64,000 nucleotides of DNA. Origin: Paenibacillus silviterrae. GTDB lineage: Bacteria; Bacillota; Bacilli; Paenibacillales; NBRC-103111. The stretch lies in the NCBI RefSeq assembly GCF_030167925.1, contig NZ_JASKUT010000002.1, positions 1,364,001-1,428,000 on the forward strand, written 5' to 3'. Position 1 is the first letter of the stretch. Every line of letters begins with the position of its first letter. Below are positions 28,601 to 37,405 of this stretch, one piece after another. The notes under the pieces were generated by a model. That model was given only the letters and a program-made list of their open reading frames with translations. It was not told where the DNA came from and ran no database searches. Both the position numbers and the translations under genes were made by a program.

Positions 28601-31033
28601 CGGACGGGTTAAGGCCAGCTTGATATGCAGCGAAGCTCCCTTTGCACCGACAGGGTCCACGGACAGCTGAACCGTAGGACTCAGCTGCAATACCTTCACA
28701 CGCGGATCCAGCTCCAGAACCCCCTCAGCCGCCTGATGAATTTCGAGCATCAACGGCTCGGTTTGCGCTTGTGTCGGGTCCGATACCGATACGTCTAGTG
28801 TATTCACCGTCGTTTCTGTCATGACGGATGCCTTGGAACGGCTTGTGATCCATGGCGTACCGTTTGTGAAAACACTGGCCGGACGCTCCGTCCAGAAGTT
28901 GGCGCCGACGATGCCCATGCTCCCTTCACGGACTGCCTGCACTTCCGGCGTATTGCTCAGCACTTGAATGGAGGAATCTCCCGCATAACGCTCCGTCTCC
29001 GCCGCGGTCATGCCCGGAAGCAGCACATAGGCGTAGGTGTCCCCAGCCGGCCTGGTTCCATGCTCGAACCACAGTCTTTGATAGCTGCGCGTAATCGGTT
29101 CCGTTTCCGCAGGACCTTGAATCGCCCCCCAAGTACCGGTTTGAGCGGTCCTGGCGCCTTTCACCGTACCCCCGTTCGGGAAATAATAACCGATATCCGA
29201 GCCGGGCGCCGGACCGGTCAGATGCGCCCATCCTGCGTTGTCATACGTCTGCACTGCTCCATCCATGCCCTTAGACTGTTTCACCCCGTCTACGGTCAGT
29301 ACGGACGAGCCGGCAGCATCCAAGCGCCGATTCTCTATGATCGTCTCCACGGGAAACTCTCGGGAGGAAGAGATGCCCGTGCCAAGCGCAACAATTTCAT
29401 CATCGAACATGAACCATGATTTATGTCCGGTCAAGCTTGTGCCATACGGATTAAATTGCATGCCGGCCACGCCGAACTCCCCGTTCGATACGCCGCCCAC
29501 CCAGTTATGCGGCGTTTTCGTGCTTTGTCCCGCACGGTCGGCCAGGGGCTGAATATCCGCCGTGATGCCGGACAGCCGGTAAGGGTCAACCGTCGCCCAG
29601 TAATCCTTGTCATACTGGCCTAAATCTCCGTTATACAGGTAGGTCGCTCCGTCGCCGGTACGCCAGCCGTGCAGGTTGTTGCCGTTAATCGATTCATAGC
29701 GGAATACCCGGCTCGACGACATGCTGATGCCGAAGGCAAATCCGGGGCGTCGGTGCACCACACGGTCGGACTGGGTATACACTTTATTCATCGCCATGTC
29801 GCCATACGGCTGTATTCCGGCATCGTGATCAATCCTCTTCGCAGCGGCGGAATAAAACAGCGGAGCATGGGTGAGAAAGGGACGAAACGTATCCTCCGTT
29901 ACCCAGGCTTTCACCATCCCTGCAAATGCCGCTGCATCCGCAGGAGGGGCGAACAGCATGGCCGTCAGCACCCCCTGGATGACCCTGTGGCCGGCCACAT
30001 GGCTTTGCACCCCAGAGTTCGAGATCAGCCTTCCCCGGAACATATCCATCTGCCCGCCCTTATACAGGGTTGGGGCGAAGCTGTCATACACCCATCGGAA
30101 CAGGTTAGCCGCCGAAGGATCGGTCACCTCCCATGCAGAGCCGTCCAGCAAATACACGGCATTCGCCAGCAGCTGGAAAAAGGTCGTTCCGTAGTTTCCG
30201 ATGTACGGATGAGGCCCGTGCTGAAGGAAGGATCCGTCCTCATGCATCCCGTCGGCCTCCGGGATCGTCGTATAGGCGAATACATTGTTAAGCCCGTTCG
30301 TCGAAGTCGCCGTGCGGGTGTTGTCGCTTAGCGCATCCCGAGCCAAGGCGATTTCAGCGCCGTCCTTAGCCAGGACGCCTCTGAGCATGTAGACCCAAGC
30401 CTTCTCCACCCGGTTTGCCCCGGTGGCGGCGGAGCCGTTGGTCAAATTGGGATCGGGCGAGAAAGCCTTCACCGCTCTGAGATAACCCCCGATTTGCTCT
30501 GCCGTCAATTCGTCATATAACAACACAATCGTATCCATTAAGTTTTGGGGAGCTGACATCTCCCAGTGATACCAGTTGTCGTACCGGGCCGTATTTTCGT
30601 TATATCGATTCGCATAGTTCCATTCCAAGGCATCGATTATGGCCGATCGCAGCGACGCATCCCCGAAATAATGGCTTCCCCGAGTTGAATAGGCTAAGGC
30701 CATAGTGCGAATTCGCTCATACGCAACGACATTGTTGCCGGACCGGGTCTCCCCGGTTAGATCCGTCCACAAGCAGTCGCAAGCCTTGCGCCCTTCCCCG
30801 GTCTGAAGAGACTCCCATACGCCGGCAGCCTTCTCTTCAATCAGACGAATTTGATCTGCCTGATCAGGGTCGCCGGGATCAGCCCAGGCTCCCCCGTTCA
30901 GCACGTCCTTCCATTTCAAACGAAGCGTATCGAACGCATCCGAAGGACCTTCTGCCTGTGCCGATACCGGCAGCAGACTTGGCAGGAACAGCAGGATACA
31001 AAGGGTCAAGATGAACCGTCGATTCTTCCTCAC
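25649..31033 (-). CDS. Secreted multidomain polysaccharide lyase family 8 (hyaluronate/chondroitin/xanthan lyase-like)
   Basis: 1794-aa secreted lyase that cleaves uronic-acid polysaccharides by beta-elimination. Start GTG at 31031-31033 with AGAGGTG 9 nt upstream. Signal peptide 1-27 (AQA/EG). PL8 alpha-toroid to about 390 with GAN (Asn207), EDGSFLQHGPHPYIGNYG (His272 and Tyr281, nine apart as in characterised PL8 enzymes) and FRGRLIS (Arg333/335); the beta-sandwich part follows to about 810. Then a fibronectin III domain (816-903), three homologous concanavalin/LamG-like domains (908-1089, 1092-1271, 1273-1458), Ig/HYR-like domains (about 1466-1730) and a C-terminal FIMAH-like helical domain (1734-1794). 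The accessory domains probably bind polysaccharide or cell wall. The exact polymer is not determinable. Confidence 0.88.
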   Translation of the reverse strand: MRKNRRFILTLCILLFLPSLLPVSAQAEGPSDAFDTLRLKWKDVLNGGAWADPGDPDQADQIRLIEEKAAGVWESLQTGEGRKACDCLWTDLTGETRSGNNVVAYERIRTMALAYSTRGSHYFGDASLRSAIIDALEWNYANRYNENTARYDNWYHWEMSAPQNLMDTIVLLYDELTAEQIGGYLRAVKAFSPDPNLTNGSAATGANRVEKAWVYMLRGVLAKDGAEIALARDALSDNTRTATSTNGLNNVFAYTTIPEADGMHEDGSFLQHGPHPYIGNYGTTFFQLLANAVYLLDGSAWEVTDPSAANLFRWVYDSFAPTLYKGGQMDMFRGRLISNSGVQSHVAGHRVIQGVLTAMLFAPPADAAAFAGMVKAWVTEDTFRPFLTHAPLFYSAAAKRIDHDAGIQPYGDMAMNKVYTQSDRVVHRRPGFAFGISMSSSRVFRYESINGNNLHGWRTGDGATYLYNGDLGQYDKDYWATVDPYRLSGITADIQPLADRAGQSTKTPHNWVGGVSNGEFGVAGMQFNPYGTSLTGHKSWFMFDDEIVALGTGISSSREFPVETIIENRRLDAAGSSVLTVDGVKQSKGMDGAVQTYDNAGWAHLTGPAPGSDIGYYFPNGGTVKGARTAQTGTWGAIQGPAETEPITRSYQRLWFEHGTRPAGDTYAYVLLPGMTAAETERYAGDSSIQVLSNTPEVQAVREGSMGIVGANFWTERPASVFTNGTPWITSRSKASVMTETTVNTLDVSVSDPTQAQTEPLMLEIHQAAEGVLELDPRVKVLQLSPTVQLSVDPVGAKGASLHIKLALTRPAADQLPPSTPAQLSAAPVSKSEIRLSWLPSTDNSSVAGYEVFRNGVKIGVVYSPSFQDTGLAPNTSYSYSVAAFDPAGLRSAMSETVRAVTLDANAYLIRDDFNTSASGEPPPGYTLDLTGGTIAIAEVPDASDKSMKLTDTAGSLAVVATKPIGSQSEPVRAEFRIMLPAASSYHSWNLQGDGTVNAVTVMTSGGNLIFKNSAGGDTVLQPYSPQVWYTIAILADPVTDRANIYVNGSLRASGVPFRKPVASLNNFSASTGTSGTGVHYLDDVVVYPFTVWAEDSFDHEATGAEPRGYTLRTEGGSAVIAAAPGASGGSLKLHDTSSSATVSAQKSFLPAKRTAVEFDILLSEESDGFSWSLQGESGVSAATIQGSKVGLIVQGAAGSHEVVGNMAPNTWHSVKMMVDAAKNRYSVFFDGRKAAELELQYPLPEVSGFLVSSGVEETGTVYTDNVKIYPYEYLIDDDYNREPSGQSPSGYVLDARGGPITISETPTAADKSLKFEDSNSRASVATKTFFTQYGPVVAEFDVMLPSYSTFHSWNLKDQAGTNGITVMSSNINNRHVFTYKNSSGGDTVIQPYSENTWYRFKIIADPVTNRFSLYVNGELKVIDQGFRYSVSHFAGFAASTATGGSGTFYMDNLKVYPGGLLETLNPVITVGGGQKLSWPLFQAFQAPEYKAESVSFGDVTSWVTVEGNVDTSKVGDYTLSYNVQDPAGRKAREVSVTVSVYNPSTGTHVSVSNDGASVQTGNAASVYSIRAKVWDADGDKVKVTAAVGGIQKYVVLEVPPRTEPALPNVEFSWSGAELPEGEYRNILVTAEDAYGSKEESAYAGVFLVDKTPPVIRLEGAGEYTVDQPVKVTCRATDTVSGVTYSSCEAPLLQSPAYQLIPGEHRISAYASDAAGNQSTAEAVVTIRVTREAVSSLIRGWVSGPGEFGLIQSMNGKLEKKQYDALIQEVRALRGNKLTEAHADLLIRFIQALD

Positions 31034-31085
31034 AATGCATCACCTCTTTTTACACGGGTGGGATTTCGACTCATCGACTCATGGA

Positions 31086-31964
31086 TCAGCCTTTAATGGC
31101 TCCGATCATAACACCTTTCACGAAATACTTTTGCAGGAAGGGATAGAGGAACAAAATCGGAACCGTCGCGACGATGATCGTGGCGTATTTGATCGTTTCC
31201 CCGATCGACATCTTATCCCCGCCGGCGGCCCCGGTTAACATGGAATCCGTACTATTGGTGATTAGAATTTCCCGCAGAATCAACTGGAGCGGATACAGCT
31301 CCCTAGTTCGCAAATAAATGAGAGCGTTGAACCAGCCGTTCCAGTGCGCTACGCCATAGAACAAGATCATGACCGCTACAACCGGCATGGACAGCGGAAG
31401 CACGATGCGGAACAAGACGGTGAAATCCCCCGCCCCGTCGAGCTTGGCGGATTCCTCAAGACTGACCGGGACCGCTTGGAAGGCCGTGCGCATAATGATC
31501 AGATTGAACGCACTCATCGCACTGGGAATAATTAAGGCCCAGCGCGTATCGAGCAGGCCGATGTTCTCAACCAGCAGATACGTCGGGATCAAGCCGCCGT
31601 TGAAGAACATGGTAAATACGATCAGGAACATGATCGGATTTTTCCACATGACGCTTTGCCGGGATAAGGCGTAGGCCCCCAGCGATGTCATAAGGATATT
31701 GAGCGCGGTGCCCAGAACTACATACACGATCGTGTTCGTATACCCTGTGAGGATCGACGGATTGTCAAAAACGAGCTTATACGCCTCCAGCGTAAAGCCC
31801 TTGGGAAACCAGATCAAACCCCGGGTCTGCACCACCCAGGCCGGGTCGCTAAGGGAAGCCGCCAGGACATACAGGAACGGGTAAATGGTGAACACCGACA
31901 AAGCGATCATGAATAGAACGTTAAACGCATCAAACAGCTTTTCTCCCCATGTACGTTGATTCAT
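31086..31964 (-). CDS. Carbohydrate ABC transporter permease (YtcP/LplC type)
   Basis: About 292-aa inner-membrane permease with six TM helices and the EAA loop (SLEESAKLDGAGDFTVLFRI), of the YtcP/LplC branch that imports complex oligosaccharides. ATG at 31964 is preferred to the ATG at 31976, because the AAAGGGGG ribosome site directly abuts the latter; the spacing (12 nt) is a little long, so the start is uncertain. It pairs with the LplB-type permease just upstream and the binding lipoprotein at 33040. No ATPase is in the locus; such systems commonly share an MsmX-type ATPase encoded elsewhere. Confidence 0.88.
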   Translation of the reverse strand: MNQRTWGEKLFDAFNVLFMIALSVFTIYPFLYVLAASLSDPAWVVQTRGLIWFPKGFTLEAYKLVFDNPSILTGYTNTIVYVVLGTALNILMTSLGAYALSRQSVMWKNPIMFLIVFTMFFNGGLIPTYLLVENIGLLDTRWALIIPSAMSAFNLIIMRTAFQAVPVSLEESAKLDGAGDFTVLFRIVLPLSMPVVAVMILFYGVAHWNGWFNALIYLRTRELYPLQLILREILITNSTDSMLTGAAGGDKMSIGETIKYATIIVATVPILFLYPFLQKYFVKGVMIGAIKG

Positions 31965-31982
31965 GGACGATGCCATCCCCCT

Positions 31983-32945
31983 TTACCACAGCTTGGTTTC
32001 GCTGGTGCGTCGGCTTATGGTGTTGGCGAGTACCAGCAATATGAAGTTGATGATCGAGTTGAACAAACCGACAGCCGCGCTGTAGCTGAAATCGGATTCA
32101 AGTATCCCTTTGCGGTACACGAAGGTGCCGATGACGTCCGCCGTTTCGTACGTGCTGCTGTTGTAAAGCAAAAGAATTTTGTCCGTCCCTACCGTCATGA
32201 AGTTGCCGATCTGCAGGATCAGCAAAATGATCACGGTCGGAGCAATACCCGGGAGGGTAATGTGCATCGTTTGCTTCCACCGGTTCGCTCCGTCCACCTT
32301 CGCCGCTTCATATAAGGACGGATCGATGCCGGACATGGCGGACAAATAAATAATGGAGCCCCAGCCGACGCTCTGCCAGATCCCGGAGGAAATGAAGATC
32401 GTACGGAACCAGCCGCTTTCGCGAAGAAACGCAATGGGCTCGATGCCGAACCAGGCGAGCACATTGTTAATCAGTCCGTCCCTTGCCAGAAAATCGACCA
32501 TCATCCCGGCAATCACGACAATGGAGATGAAATGCGGCATGTAGGTGACGGTCTGCACGGCTCGCTTAAAGACGGCGCTGCGAAGCTCGTTCAGCAGCAG
32601 AGCCAAAAGGATTGATGCAGGGAAAGCAAATAGAAGCTCATACAAGCTGAGCAACAGGGTGTTGCGGAGCAATCTCCAGAAATAGTAGCTGTTAAAGAAG
32701 TCCTGGAAATGCTTGAAGCCTACCCAAGGACTTTCCCACATCCCTAGACCCGGAGAAAAATCCTTAAATGCAATCTGCAAGCCATACATGGGTGTGTAGT
32801 AAAAGACGAAATAGTAGAGCACTACAGGGGCCAGCATGAGATAAACATATTTATTCACCGCCAAATCCCGGATGGCCCGGTATTTGAAGCTGTTCTTATC
32901 CTCTGCTGAAGGCCGGCCTGCTTGCTCTTTGATTACGGTGGACAT
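31983..32945 (-). CDS. Carbohydrate ABC transporter permease (LplB type)
   Basis: 320-aa permease with six TM helices; the EAA loop reads SLYEAAKVDGANRWKQTMHI, and YYFVFYYTPMYGLQIAFKDF near the N-terminus is typical of LplB/YteP relatives. ATG at 32945 with GGAGGG upstream. It lies between the solute-binding lipoprotein and the second permease; the three form the importer for oligosaccharides made by the secreted lyase. Confidence 0.9.
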   Translation of the reverse strand: MSTVIKEQAGRPSAEDKNSFKYRAIRDLAVNKYVYLMLAPVVLYYFVFYYTPMYGLQIAFKDFSPGLGMWESPWVGFKHFQDFFNSYYFWRLLRNTLLLSLYELLFAFPASILLALLLNELRSAVFKRAVQTVTYMPHFISIVVIAGMMVDFLARDGLINNVLAWFGIEPIAFLRESGWFRTIFISSGIWQSVGWGSIIYLSAMSGIDPSLYEAAKVDGANRWKQTMHITLPGIAPTVIILLILQIGNFMTVGTDKILLLYNSSTYETADVIGTFVYRKGILESDFSYSAAVGLFNSIINFILLVLANTISRRTSETKLW

Positions 32946-33039
32946 ACGTGGCCCTCCTGTCGGTCTGGGTCTGGAAAGCAGTTCCGGCGGAAACGGAGGG
33001 CTATCTTACCCTTGCCCCCGCCCCGCCGGAGCCTTATCT

Positions 33040-34665
33040 CTACTTGCGGCTGTTGAAGCGGTCGAGGGCTGTTTGACGTGCTTTGATCGCTTCTTCGATC
33101 CCCATCCCCTTGATCGTACTGACGAATTTATCGAAATTCGCGATCGGCTCGGAGCCCATGATGAATTTGCCGAACATTTCGTCGCGGTACGTTTTCACAT
33201 CATTCATGATAGAGGCCGTTTTCGAGCTTTCCTCCGCCGACAGCGTAATCGGAGGCATAAGCTTGGAATGGTCCGCCTGCATCCACGTCTTCTGCGCATC
33301 CCGCTGCTCCGGCATCGTGTAGAACTGCTCGATGTACCGCTTATCCTGCACGAACGGTCCGCTGTAGGAGGCTTGGAAGAACTTGGCCATCGCCTGGGCA
33401 ATCGGGAGCTTATCCGGATTGTTCAGTACAACGTCCATATACTTAGGGTAGCCGTTCTCCATTTTGTAGCTTTGGCCTTCGATTCCGAAGTTGAACAGCA
33501 TATGACCTTCCTGCCCGAATTTGTAGTCCAGCCATTTGACGATTTGCTCCGGATTGGCAGCGGTAGCACTGACTGCCGCACCAATGCCGGTGAACGGATA
33601 ACTGTACTGTCCGAGCGCCTTCTGCCCTTCCTTAGCCGAAGGATAAGGAAGGCCCGCCAAGGTAGCTTCCGGATTCGAGCCCTTCAGTAACGGAATATAA
33701 CGGCCAATCCCGCTTCCGGCATAAGCGTTCATGACACCGACTTGATGACCCGTCACCTTCGCGTCCTTCAATTTGGAATCGGTCGTGGCATAGTCCCGGT
33801 CGAGCAGCCCTTCCTTGTACCACCTGGCCATTGTGGTCAAAAATTCCTTATACTCCGGCTGCATCGGGCCGAACTTGACCTTTCCATTCTCCTGGTAAAA
33901 CTCGTTCGTAATGCCCCAAGCTCCCACAAGCATATGGCTCAGCTCGATTTCATTGCTCGGATGCACCGTGAACAGCAGCGGAATCTCGTCCTTCCTCCCG
34001 TTGCCGTTCGGATCTTTATCGCGGAAGGCGACAAGGACGTTCTCCCATTCACTGATCGTCTGCGGTACCTTCAGACCCAGCTTATCCAGCCAATCCTTCC
34101 GGATGGCGGGTCCGTTCACGACGGATAACATTTCGTCTCCATACAGGAACGGCATAACATAGATATTGCCTTCGTCCGTAGTAATCAATTTGCGGAATTC
34201 CGGCTTTTCCTTCAGCAGCTTGGACAAGTTGGGAGCGTGCTTGTCGATCAGCTCGTTCAAACGAAGAATGCGTTTTTCCTTAATTAAGCTGTCTGCTCCC
34301 TTCGGTGCCGCATTCCAGCCGTACTCGATGACATCCGGCAGCTTGCCGGAGGCGATCATCAGGTTGAACTGGTCTTTTTCCTGCCCGACCGGCGGATGCT
34401 GAAACTCCACCTTCGTTCCGGTGATTTTCTCCAATTCCTTGTAAGCGGCAATTTCATTGTAGTTTTTCATTGTAGCCGCTACGTTGGCATTCAATGCCGT
34501 CCAATAGGTGATGGATTTGGGGTATTGCGCTTCTGTCTGGGCCTGAGGCGTTGTCGCCGGCTCGCTGTTCTTCGGTGTCTCTCCTGTGCCGCCGCAAGCG
34601 GCAAGAACTCCGGCAAGAAGCGATACGCTAACGGTACAAGCCGCAGCTTTCTTTGTTTTCATCAT
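33040..34665 (-). CDS. Sugar-binding lipoprotein of ABC transporter (YtcQ/LipO type)
   Basis: About 541-aa extracellular solute-binding protein (family 1). The start is ATG at 34665, with GGAGGG 10 nt upstream; the ORF opens at 34686 but without a ribosome site. Lipoprotein signal: KKAAACTVSVSLLAGVLAAC with the lipidated Cys followed by GGTGE. Typical YtcQ pieces are GKLPDVIEYGW, EEGHMLFNFGIEGQSY-like (here QEGHMLFNFGIEGQSYKM) and the C-terminal KGMGIEEAIKARQTALDRF. First gene of the minus-strand polysaccharide operon; its promoter region contains AACCGT repeats likely bound by the divergent regulator. Confidence 0.9.
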   Translation of the reverse strand: MMKTKKAAACTVSVSLLAGVLAACGGTGETPKNSEPATTPQAQTEAQYPKSITYWTALNANVAATMKNYNEIAAYKELEKITGTKVEFQHPPVGQEKDQFNLMIASGKLPDVIEYGWNAAPKGADSLIKEKRILRLNELIDKHAPNLSKLLKEKPEFRKLITTDEGNIYVMPFLYGDEMLSVVNGPAIRKDWLDKLGLKVPQTISEWENVLVAFRDKDPNGNGRKDEIPLLFTVHPSNEIELSHMLVGAWGITNEFYQENGKVKFGPMQPEYKEFLTTMARWYKEGLLDRDYATTDSKLKDAKVTGHQVGVMNAYAGSGIGRYIPLLKGSNPEATLAGLPYPSAKEGQKALGQYSYPFTGIGAAVSATAANPEQIVKWLDYKFGQEGHMLFNFGIEGQSYKMENGYPKYMDVVLNNPDKLPIAQAMAKFFQASYSGPFVQDKRYIEQFYTMPEQRDAQKTWMQADHSKLMPPITLSAEESSKTASIMNDVKTYRDEMFGKFIMGSEPIANFDKFVSTIKGMGIEEAIKARQTALDRFNSRK

Positions 34666-34761
34666 AATGGGTGGACCCTCCTTCATGGTTGAGTGACCTC
34701 TCTCACGTTTTACTTTAGGCCGTCGCGGGCTTTCTGCCTATAATCCGTTGCAAACTGCACC

Positions 34762-34819
34762 AACCGTCCTTCACATCAGGCATAAACCGTTTTCTATCGG
34801 GCAAACCGTTCTTCACATC
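34762..34819. promoter_or_regulatory. AACCGT direct repeats, candidate operator of the polysaccharide locus
   Basis: AACCGTCCTTCACATC (34762-34777) and AACCGTTCTTCACATC (34804-34819) differ at one of 16 positions and lie 42 bp apart (four helical turns); a third AACCGT is at 34785. They sit between the transporter operon and the divergent AraC-type membrane regulator and are in the orientation expected for tandem AraC half-sites. Binding is inferred. Confidence 0.5.
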
Positions 34820-34903
34820 TTCCTGTATTTCACTTGTCTTTACTAATTTTATCATGGTATCTTGGAGGAGTGGGTGTACTTTAACCAAAAAGGGGGAGTG
34901 TAG

Positions 34904-37213
34904 ATGCGAAAAGCACGGAAAAGCGTATTTCTGACCTTATGGCTATCCTACCTCCTCATTCTGCTGATTCCCGTATCGATCTCCGTTCTTCTCTACGCCA
35001 ATGTGGAAAAAAACATGGTCGACAATGCCAACCGTTCCAACCTGGCCATGCTGGAGCAGGCAGGCGAGATTATGGAGAATGAATTGCGGGATATCGATCG
35101 GCTGCTCCTGCAAATTTCGACGCATCCTAAGCTGCAGACACTTTGGAACCTGGATAACGGCGAGCAGTATTTGGGGTACACCGAAGCGGTAACGGCACTG
35201 AGGAACATGCGTTACGGCGAAATGCTCGTGGACAATTTTTTGATCCGGCTGGATCAATCGGATATCATCCTGACTCCAAGTATGAAAACGGATACAGAAA
35301 CCTATTTCGCCCAAATCGCTCCATATCGGGATATGACGGTTCAGGAGGTCAGGAATCGCTTTTTCTCCGGCTCCCATTTCAAAACCTGCTGGCCGTCCTC
35401 GCCGGTTATGGACACGACGGTTCCCAAGAATGTGATCACCTGCGCGGTTACGCTGCCTTTAGGCGAGAGGGATAACGTTCGGGCCACCCTGCTGATTCAA
35501 ATAGGGGAACGGCAAATGGCATCTATTTTGAAAAAAATGGACTGGGCGGGCGAAGGCTCCATCTTCATTGTTGATGCCGCCGGGCAAATGCTCTTTTCTA
35601 CGCCGAAGGGCCGTCTCCCGGAAGTAATTCAATACCAAACCATGAGCGGCGGCCATTCCGAGATTTATCCTATGGATGGTCAAAACTATATGGTTTCCTA
35701 CACCAAGGGAGAAAGCGGATGGAGATATGTGTCCGTCATGCCGGAAAGCTATATCCTGCATCGCGTTAACGAGCTCAAGGTATGGGCGCTGACGCTTCTG
35801 TGCATCGCTCTGCTGGCTGGAACCTGCGCCGCCTTATGGATGGCCTACCGGAGTTACAGTCCCATCCGGGACATGGTCGTCACCTTGCTGGGCGGGAAAG
35901 AAGAGATCAAGCATACCGGGAACGATTACGAATTTATTCAATCCTCCATCAAGCGGCAAATGCTGGAGAGCAAGGAGCTTCACCAAAAGCTGAAGGACCA
36001 TCTTCCCGTCGTCCGGGCCCACTTCCTCACCCGCCTGCTGAAGGGCCAGACCCATCGGGATGACATGAATGACCAGACCTTCGGTTATATGGGGATTCAG
36101 TTTCCGTACGGCTGCTTCAGTGTGCTGCTCGTTGAAGTGGATGATCATTCCGGTTTCGCGCGTAATGACAGCGAAGAGGAGTGGGCGCTCGGAAGGTTTA
36201 TTCTTGTCAATCTCAGTACGGAGTTAATCGGAGAAAGCGGTTATGTGGTGGAAACGGACAGGAATCGGCTGGCGATCGTGCTCAGCTTGCCGGATGGCTC
36301 CGACAGCTCAAAGCTGGCACGCGCGGAGCTCATCGGGAAGCTGAAGGATGTCGTAGAGAATCGATTCAAGATGAAGATTACGATTGCCGCCAGCTCCATT
36401 CATCAAGACGTCCGTGAAATGAAATATGCCTATGAGGAAGCGCTCAGCGCCCTGGACTACCGCATTATTCACGGAATTAATTCGAGCATTTATTATGATG
36501 AGCTGGTTCAGCTGGAGACGGCATATTACCATTACCCGATCGAGACGGAAATTCAATTGATGGGTTATTTAAAAAGCGGCAAGTCCTCCCATGTCGTCGA
36601 GCTGCTTAACGAATTGTATGTGTATAATATTGTCTCCCTCGGGATCACCCCTCAGATGGGCAAATGCCTGTTCATCGATCTGTTAAGCACGGTGATGAAG
36701 GTTCTAGGGGCGCTGCAGATTGATGAACGCAAGGTTTTCAGAGGAGCCGACCCTACGAAATATATTATGAACAGTCTTTCCGCACAGGAGATGCTCTCTA
36801 AAATCCAGGACCTTTGCCAAGGGATCTGCGACAGTGTTACGGAGGCACGGAACGGTCAAAGCTCCCAGTTAAATGAAGATATCCGAAGGTATATCGAAGC
36901 CAATGCCTCCGACAACGGTCTGGGGCTTACATCGATCGGAGACCGCTTCGGCCTCTCCCCTCAGTACGTGTCCGCTTTATTCAAGAAACAAAACGGCATC
37001 AATATCACGGATTACATCGTGGAGACACGTATGCAGCTGGCTAAGCAGCATCTCTGTGATCCGGGCCTGACGATCCTGCAGGTGGCGAACAAGGTCGGTT
37101 ATGCTACCGATATCGGATTTATCCGTGTATTCAAGAAGCAGGAAGGCATGACGCCTGGCAAATATAGGGAAATCAATGCCGGTTCGGCAAATATATCCGA
37201 CAGCCGGTTATAA
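34904..37213 (+). CDS. Membrane-bound AraC-family regulator with extracellular sensor
   Basis: 769-aa one-component regulator: TM helix at about 12-30, an extracellular dCache-like sensor (about 31-290), a second TM helix at about 295-315, a cytoplasmic linker and a C-terminal AraC DNA-binding domain (about 665-760; LTSIGDRFGLSPQYVSALFK and the second helix pair ending EGMTPGKYREI). ATG at 34904 follows GGGGGAG. Regulators of this design (YtdP-like) sit beside YtcP/YtcQ transporters. It is divergent from the polysaccharide operon and most likely activates it when its sensor detects oligosaccharides outside the cell. Confidence 0.88.
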   Translation: MRKARKSVFLTLWLSYLLILLIPVSISVLLYANVEKNMVDNANRSNLAMLEQAGEIMENELRDIDRLLLQISTHPKLQTLWNLDNGEQYLGYTEAVTALRNMRYGEMLVDNFLIRLDQSDIILTPSMKTDTETYFAQIAPYRDMTVQEVRNRFFSGSHFKTCWPSSPVMDTTVPKNVITCAVTLPLGERDNVRATLLIQIGERQMASILKKMDWAGEGSIFIVDAAGQMLFSTPKGRLPEVIQYQTMSGGHSEIYPMDGQNYMVSYTKGESGWRYVSVMPESYILHRVNELKVWALTLLCIALLAGTCAALWMAYRSYSPIRDMVVTLLGGKEEIKHTGNDYEFIQSSIKRQMLESKELHQKLKDHLPVVRAHFLTRLLKGQTHRDDMNDQTFGYMGIQFPYGCFSVLLVEVDDHSGFARNDSEEEWALGRFILVNLSTELIGESGYVVETDRNRLAIVLSLPDGSDSSKLARAELIGKLKDVVENRFKMKITIAASSIHQDVREMKYAYEEALSALDYRIIHGINSSIYYDELVQLETAYYHYPIETEIQLMGYLKSGKSSHVVELLNELYVYNIVSLGITPQMGKCLFIDLLSTVMKVLGALQIDERKVFRGADPTKYIMNSLSAQEMLSKIQDLCQGICDSVTEARNGQSSQLNEDIRRYIEANASDNGLGLTSIGDRFGLSPQYVSALFKKQNGINITDYIVETRMQLAKQHLCDPGLTILQVANKVGYATDIGFIRVFKKQEGMTPGKYREINAGSANISDSRL

Positions 37214-37256
37214 TGCTGACAAACTTGCATCAGAAACCTCCCTCTATATACAAAAA

Positions 37257-37286
37257 ACCTGAGGCTAGGGCCTCAGGTCATTTTTA
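37257..37286 (+). terminator. Terminator of the membrane AraC regulator
   Basis: ACCTGAGGC, loop TAGG and GCCTCAGGT form a perfect 9-bp stem followed by CATTTTTATTG, 44 bp after the regulator stop. Confidence 0.88.
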
Positions 37287-37289
37287 TTG

Positions 37290-37405
37290 TCATTTGTATT
37301 GATGTAATCGCTCAATCCCTTGTGCCGTTAACAATCGATCCCCTGCCCTGGCATTTGCAGCCGCCTGCTCGGGAGACTTTGCACCTAGTATGGCTACTGC
37401 CCTCT
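37290..37405 (-). pseudogene. C-terminal remnant of an aldo/keto reductase
   Basis: The minus strand encodes about 37 residues, AVAILGAKSPEQAAANARAG followed by DRLLTAQGIERLHQYK and a TGA at 37290-37292. AILGAKSPEQ...AG is the conserved C-terminal NADP-contact region of many aldo/keto reductases. Nothing upstream continues the homology: it breaks at a 9-bp inverted repeat (GCCCTCTAA 37399-37407 / TTAGAGGGC 37426-37434), so this is a deletion scar rather than a gene. Confidence 0.7.
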
